From contig NW_019773770.1 of assembly GCF_001039355.2 (NCBI RefSeq), positions 1 through 64,000 of the forward strand: a stretch of DNA of 64,000 nt. The letters run 5' to 3'. Under the pieces are notes generated by a model, which was given only the letters and a program-made list of their open reading frames with translations, was not told the origin of the DNA and searched no databases. Every line of letters starts with the position of its first letter. Positions within the stretch are counted from its first letter, which is position 1. Of this stretch, positions 58,901 through 64,000 are shown in pieces. Source of the stretch: Lingula anatina (Eukaryota > Brachiopoda > Lingulata > Lingulida > Lingulidae). The translations under genes and the position numbers were made by a program.

Positions 58901-61900
58901 AATAATAATAAAAAATAAAATAAAATATAATAATAATAATAATAATGATAACTAGAAAATTAATTAAATTCACCTTCCAGTATATTTCATACAATATTTA
59001 CCTTGAACCTCCTATCATATTTGGTCACAGTATTGGCAAACTCTATCCTTTCTCTCTTGCCAACCAGAGCTCTGAGGGCCGGGTTGTCATCCAGCCCTAT
59101 GTAATCCCCCACAAAGTTGCGATTGAGACTGTACTGTCTCCTCTCTTTTTTATTAAGCAACAGATCTGAGGCTAAAATAGAGGGGGAAACTGGTTAAATA
59201 CATGAACAAAAACAAGCAAACCCTAGGCACTGATAGATGTATGATTTTATGAAGATGTAAGATTATAGAAAGGATGTCCATGTTGCTTGACTAGACTTAA
59301 CATACACGTGCATGCAGGCATGAAGAGAACAGCACACCCCTCCCTGTCCCACTGTTCTTGATACTCATTAAAATAAATCTCTGAAAGCACTTCTCAATTT
59401 TCTTAATTTTATATAGTTGGGTACAATCAAACATTAAATGAAAAAAATAATGACAGATTATAAGACTTTTAAACAAGAAATAACTTTACCCTGTTCTCGG
59501 AGTTTGACATAGAATTTCCTGGCATTGTATTTTCTGAATGCCTTCTGGATAGTTCTAGCATAGCCATCATATTTTCTTTCCCTAACTTCCTCCAGCAAGA
59601 ACAACTTTATGAAAACAACAAAAATAGTATATGACAAAGTCTCCTTTCACAGACAATTACTTCAAAATCTGTATCCATTTTTGAAAAAAAAAAGTGAGTT
59701 GCTCTATTTTCTATGAATACTGTTAAGCATCTTAATGCAAATTTTTAAGAAATGATGGCAAGGATATAACAAAATACAAGACTATTGTAAGGGTAAACTA
59801 AAAGCATGTGCTGTAATACATGGGATGCAGGTAATAAATGATTCAGCAGAAATCCATATTTGTAGCATATGGGGGGCAGTTTCATATAGCGCAATGTCAT
59901 TAATTTGAATAATTATGTACCAAGCTCATATCTTTATGTATATGTGTGTGTTCACTAACAAGTGAATAAGGCTAAAAAATATAGAACAAATGAAGGTGCA
60001 AGCTTAACCGGGTATGAACAGCCATGCTAAATCAGATATAACACAATAACCATTTCAGAATTAATTCAATACCGATTCTGGGTTCTTGATGAAGACTTTG
60101 GTTTTCCCCAGCTGCCACTGATCTGAGTCCATATGGACCGAGTTCATCAGGTGAGCCACGCCTTTCTTGTCATCTCCTCTCCAGTGGGGCCAGGTCTCAG
60201 GGGTTAGAATAGCATACCTGAACACGCAGACAAGCAGCATTAGTGCCTACTGGGACATGCTAGGCATCACTAAGGTCACACAAACTACAGAGATGGTCAT
60301 GAATATACTGCCAAGTTTTATATTTGTTTCTGGAATACTTTAGGGAAGAATGAGCATTCTTTAATGTTTACGTAAACTCTGCTAGCCTCCACTCCAAAAT
60401 GACTTTTTCTGTATTTTCCCTTCTTTATTCTGTTAAAGATTCATCAGTTTTGCTACATGCATTTTATAAGGGCCACAGAGGCATCAATTCACCAAATGTT
60501 CATATTCAATTCAAGAAGGACAAAATATCTTGACTAACTCATTCTCTGTTAGATTAGTTTTTTCACAATAATTTATTGACAAAACAACAGTAACACTTGG
60601 ACTGAATATATAATGAAGCAAAAATCACTGGGAGGATTGTTAGGATTCAAGCAGCACAACACAATGAATGGATGTCAACCTTTACACTCATTTTTCAAAT
60701 TACTGTTCACCTTAACACAAACAATATTTCAAATGCTAGAAATTAATAAATTTAGATTTTAATCTGGCACTGAAACAAAAACCTTTAAATGGGTAAACAT
60801 ACCTTTTGAGGAACTTCCCAAATGGTCTTCTATATGCAAACCCTGCTCTTCTGACTCTAATATTCTCCTTGAGACCAAGGTATTCCACTTGATGCTTCAC
60901 CCTAAAATAGTGAAAAACAGTCTTTATACAACTTGGCTTTGCTACACCTAAAACAATTTTAATAATACTGAAAATGAAATATTTTATTAAATCTATAAAC
61001 CAGCACTTTCTTCAGCTTAAAAAAAAAAAAAAACATATAAAATTTAACAGCATATTGGTAAAACACTTAAGTGATGTATAAATTCTATTCCTATACATAA
61101 ATATCACAAAAATTTGGGTGGTAATTGAATTAATTAAAAAAAACTTATCAATACCTGCTGTCTTCCCAGTCATGTGCTCTCTTGGTTTCATTTGGTTTGA
61201 TACACCTTATATAATGTGGGGTGCACTTCATCAAAGTATCTACAAGACGGTTGGCCTGAGTCTAGGATACAAAACAGTTAAAACAATATCTCAATAATTA
61301 TTGTTATAATTAGAACCTTATCTAGAGACTTCTCAGCATCAAGTGTGTGCGTGAGAGCATGTGTGTAAGTGTGTGTGTGTGTTTGTGTGTGCTCATTCAC
61401 AAGTTATTATTTTTTTTCCAATGTGCATTACACGAACTAGATTTCTTCAAGCAAGGTAAACATTCACCCTGATTTTACTGCCTGCAGTAGTAGGACGGCC
61501 ACGTGTGGTAGAGCTAACATCCTCTGGGAAAAGACTGGCAATGAATTCACTGAAAAACCAAGCAAATTGGACACTGTAAGATAATTTGCTTTAAACAGAT
61601 TTCGAAGAATTAAACAAAATTCCGGTGTTCAGACTAAGATATTTCAAGATTACTAAATGCATTGCAATACGGTCCGTTTTCTCTACATGGTATACGCACT
61701 TTTCACTGCTTTGCATCAGCTGTATCAAATCTGGGAAGAGGACATCTCTGTTACGCTCACAGAAACCTTCTGCATCATAGGAAACCTTGTAAGGAAAAAA
61801 ATATCATAAGACAATATTACTACCTCTGTTGTGATATCTTGTGTTAATAAAACTGCTGCAGCTGATTAAACCCACACAAAGACAAATGTAAAGATACATA

Positions 61901-64000
61901 TTTCAATCTCTTTAAAAAAAGTTTACCACTGTTTCAAATGTGTAAAATCCAGTTACAAAAATGCTAACAATTATAATTTATAAATGAGGTTGTGTGACTG
62001 GCATTCGTATCATAATAACCACAGGATTCCACATTTAATGCCTTATCTGTTTCTGGATAGCAAGCAATCCTACCTTGCCAGCATAGTGGTGTATTACAAA
62101 TCCTATATTGGAGCCTTGGTAATGCTGATGTGTTCCTACTGCTGCTTGAAGTTTCTGGAAAAAAAAAACACATATGATATCAACAGGAAAAACAACTTCC
62201 AAACTCACTCATAAAAAACTCAATACAGTATCATGACAAACACATGAAACTTTGGGAAAATCCTTTTAACTAAAATAAGGATTCAGTTGACTGGCTGATA
62301 AGTTTTCACTGAACACTCTAAAGTAGAGATGCTGCAAAAACAATTTCAAAAGATTCAAATTAGACCAAATTTACCTGTAATAGCTTCATATCTGCTCCCT
62401 CACTGACAGCATGCAATGTAGCACAGACATCATCCAGTACACACATAATACCAGGGGGACTCTTTGACTCAATGAGATCACACACTATCTTGTTGTTGAA
62501 GTAGTCAATGGAATTCCATTTTATGCCTTCCTGGATGTATTCCTCCTATAAATAGTAATTCAAAATAGCGATTTTCAATTTCACATTTGTTGATTTAACA
62601 TACAAAAATGATACCAAAATCCTTATGAAAAGTTTGTAAAATGTCATAAAATGTGACATAAAATATATACAGCAACTATTATTTCATCTTTATATATTAT
62701 ATTTAATTTTTTTGTGTGTACATACCTGCTCTGCCTTGAGAGTCAACTCTATGAAAATCTGCTGCAGTTTTTCATTGACATAGTTGATGCAAAACTGTTC
62801 AAAACCATTCTTTTGAAAGATTTCAAATCCATAAATGTCCAGGATGCCAATGTTTATTTCTTCTCTTTGTTTCACCATGGCTCCATTTGTTCTCTGTATT
62901 GAAGAAACATGGTATGCACACAGTTCAGTCACTACGCCACATTATCAATGTGTATAATGCAGCATAAATAATAGATAAGAAATGGCACCAATGCCTCTTC
63001 TACATCTAAAATCACACTCTACATCTTAAGCACAAATAGATAAGATTGCCATAACTGGCATCATTCTAGTACAATTTCTTTCTTAGTCAAATAACTTATT
63101 TTTTAGCACTTCGGTGTTAAAAGAAAATGGTTAAATCAAATATTTATATAGTCCTAAAATAATTTCTACATTTTTTTAGCCAAAGGAAATTGAAATCAGC
63201 ATTTGGATAAAATTGGCAACACTATTGTGTGCACAGAATCAGTTTCTGTATCAGTTTTTGTGTTGATATACAAGAGGCAGCAGGAAGAATGCTTACCGCT
63301 ACTAAATAATCAAACAGCCTTGTATATAGTGCTTTCGCCAGTGCATCTCTGGTGTAGGCAGCCTGGTCTGTGTTCAGGGTCAGGTTGATGGTTTCTGTCT
63401 TTCCTCCCCACTTGCTGTCCATCACACGGCTCTTCAGCTTGGTGTTCAGGTCTTCTTTGTCCACACCAAGAAGATAGGCCGGGAAATCCAGGACTGAATT
63501 GAATATGATATCGTGATTCCAACATAGATGTACCATTATTATCTGACAAAATATGAAACTTTTTCAGAAATCCTAATCACATTTATCAAAATCCACGACA
63601 ATACCCCCTTCAGACACACTGCATGTTTATTGTAGTTAGGTTCTTGGGAAATTGTGTACACATTCAATCTTTTCCAATTAGACCCCCTGCAAAGGCAATA
63701 TTGGGGAGAGCCCTGACATGAAAGCATATCTATAAACCTTAAATTTTAGGTAAATTTTAGGATTAATTTCTTATATAAAAACTAAGTATTCATAAAGCTC
63801 AATTTTGATTATATTTATCCAGTGTCATCAAAGATGAAATGATGGTACACAAATTACAAGTTTTAATTTGGCCATACTTGAAATTTTTCGCTCAATTACA
63901 AGATTATGTCAATGCCAAAAAAGCTCTACAGTCATTTTAAGTAAGTCTTTATACAGCCTCTTACATTCAGTATTCTCCACTTTTGCATAGTTTCCATCCT
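52861..64000 (-). CDS. MYO1E: long-tailed class I myosin (MYO1E/F type), 5' end beyond right edge
   Basis: Actin-based motor for membrane tension, endocytosis and phagocytosis. Twenty exons (- strand): 64000-63965 (partial), 63493-63297, 62893-62726, 62545-62375, 62154-62074, 61785-61700, 61549-61468, 61261-61155, 60901-60803, 60217-60073, 59604-59490, 59171-59002, 58855-58796, 58535-58450, 56700-56551, 56166-56018, 55631-55128, 54302-54104, 53899-53718 and 52937-52861. They give 953 residues in one frame. Motor: [30 protein letters not shown] (switch II and relay), [30 protein letters not shown]-type converter region. One IQ motif follows ([19 protein letters not shown]), then TH1 lipid-binding ([29 protein letters not shown]), Pro-rich TH2 and SH3 ending NYVEKI. 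The P-loop and switch I exons lie beyond base 64000. MYO1E versus MYO1F cannot be separated; an invertebrate gene would be pre-duplicate. Its tail exons occur a second time downstream. Confidence 0.96.
58080..58113. repeat. A/T-rich low complexity with (AAT)n
   Basis: AAATAAAATAAAAT grading into (AAT)n inside a myosin intron. A similar tract lies at about 58886-58945. Confidence 0.8.
61362..61392. repeat. (GT)n microsatellite
   Basis: An interrupted GT run in the intron between two myosin motor exons. Confidence 0.85.

Noticed and set aside
61468-61785. Donor GTGAAA inside AGCAGTGAAAAG in the myosin exon 61700-61785
   Set aside because: It breaks the frame with the next exon; the donor GTGCGT restores it and gives the expected motor sequence.

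Overview
The window is nuclear DNA from an invertebrate animal. It is AT-rich, with conserved animal genes split into many short exons by GT-AG introns of about 0.1-2 kb, and it contains animal-type transposons (RTE LINE, pogo, MULE, MITEs). The gene set fits a lophotrochozoan (a mollusc-like animal) or an invertebrate deuterostome; I cannot name the species from sequence alone.

Layout: (1) 69-2674 (-): the first seven coding exons of THOC1, running off the left edge. (2) 3304-7825 (+): complete SLC35B3, a Golgi PAPS transporter, head-to-head with THOC1 across about 0.6 kb. (3) 9440-14200: a diverged tandem repeat, then two small secreted PAN/Apple-like genes in tandem. (4) 15650-23330: a transposon graveyard. 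It holds a decayed MULE transposase, a fold-back element, a 5'-truncated RTE LINE with an 11-bp target-site duplication, a 146-bp tandem repeat with nuclear-receptor-like sites, and a broken pogo/Tigger-type transposase fused in frame to an OTU cysteine-protease domain. Beside it lie Tigger-like inverted ends, a 158-bp MITE with an 8-bp target-site duplication and a hAT-like terminus. (5) 23514-28766 (+): a 14-exon gene for a signal peptide, an EGF-like module and about eight membrane segments, which I do not recognise by name. (6) 30481-36492 (-): a RAVER-type PTB-binding RNA-binding protein. (7) 38332-45912 (-): mitochondrial ALDH2, whose introns carry fold-back elements. (8) 48275-64000 (-): a long-tailed class I myosin (MYO1E/F type), running off the right edge. 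Its last four exons and 3' UTR occur twice, as two copies of about 4.6 kb joined at a single N at 51387, most likely unmerged haplotypes in the assembly.

The complete genes are housekeeping genes and do not form one pathway. The most unusual objects are the pogo-OTU fusion, the EGF/multipass membrane gene and the duplicated myosin tail. Exon borders were set by hand from reading-frame continuity, GT/AG sites and remembered family sequences; every assembled model keeps one open frame through all its junctions.
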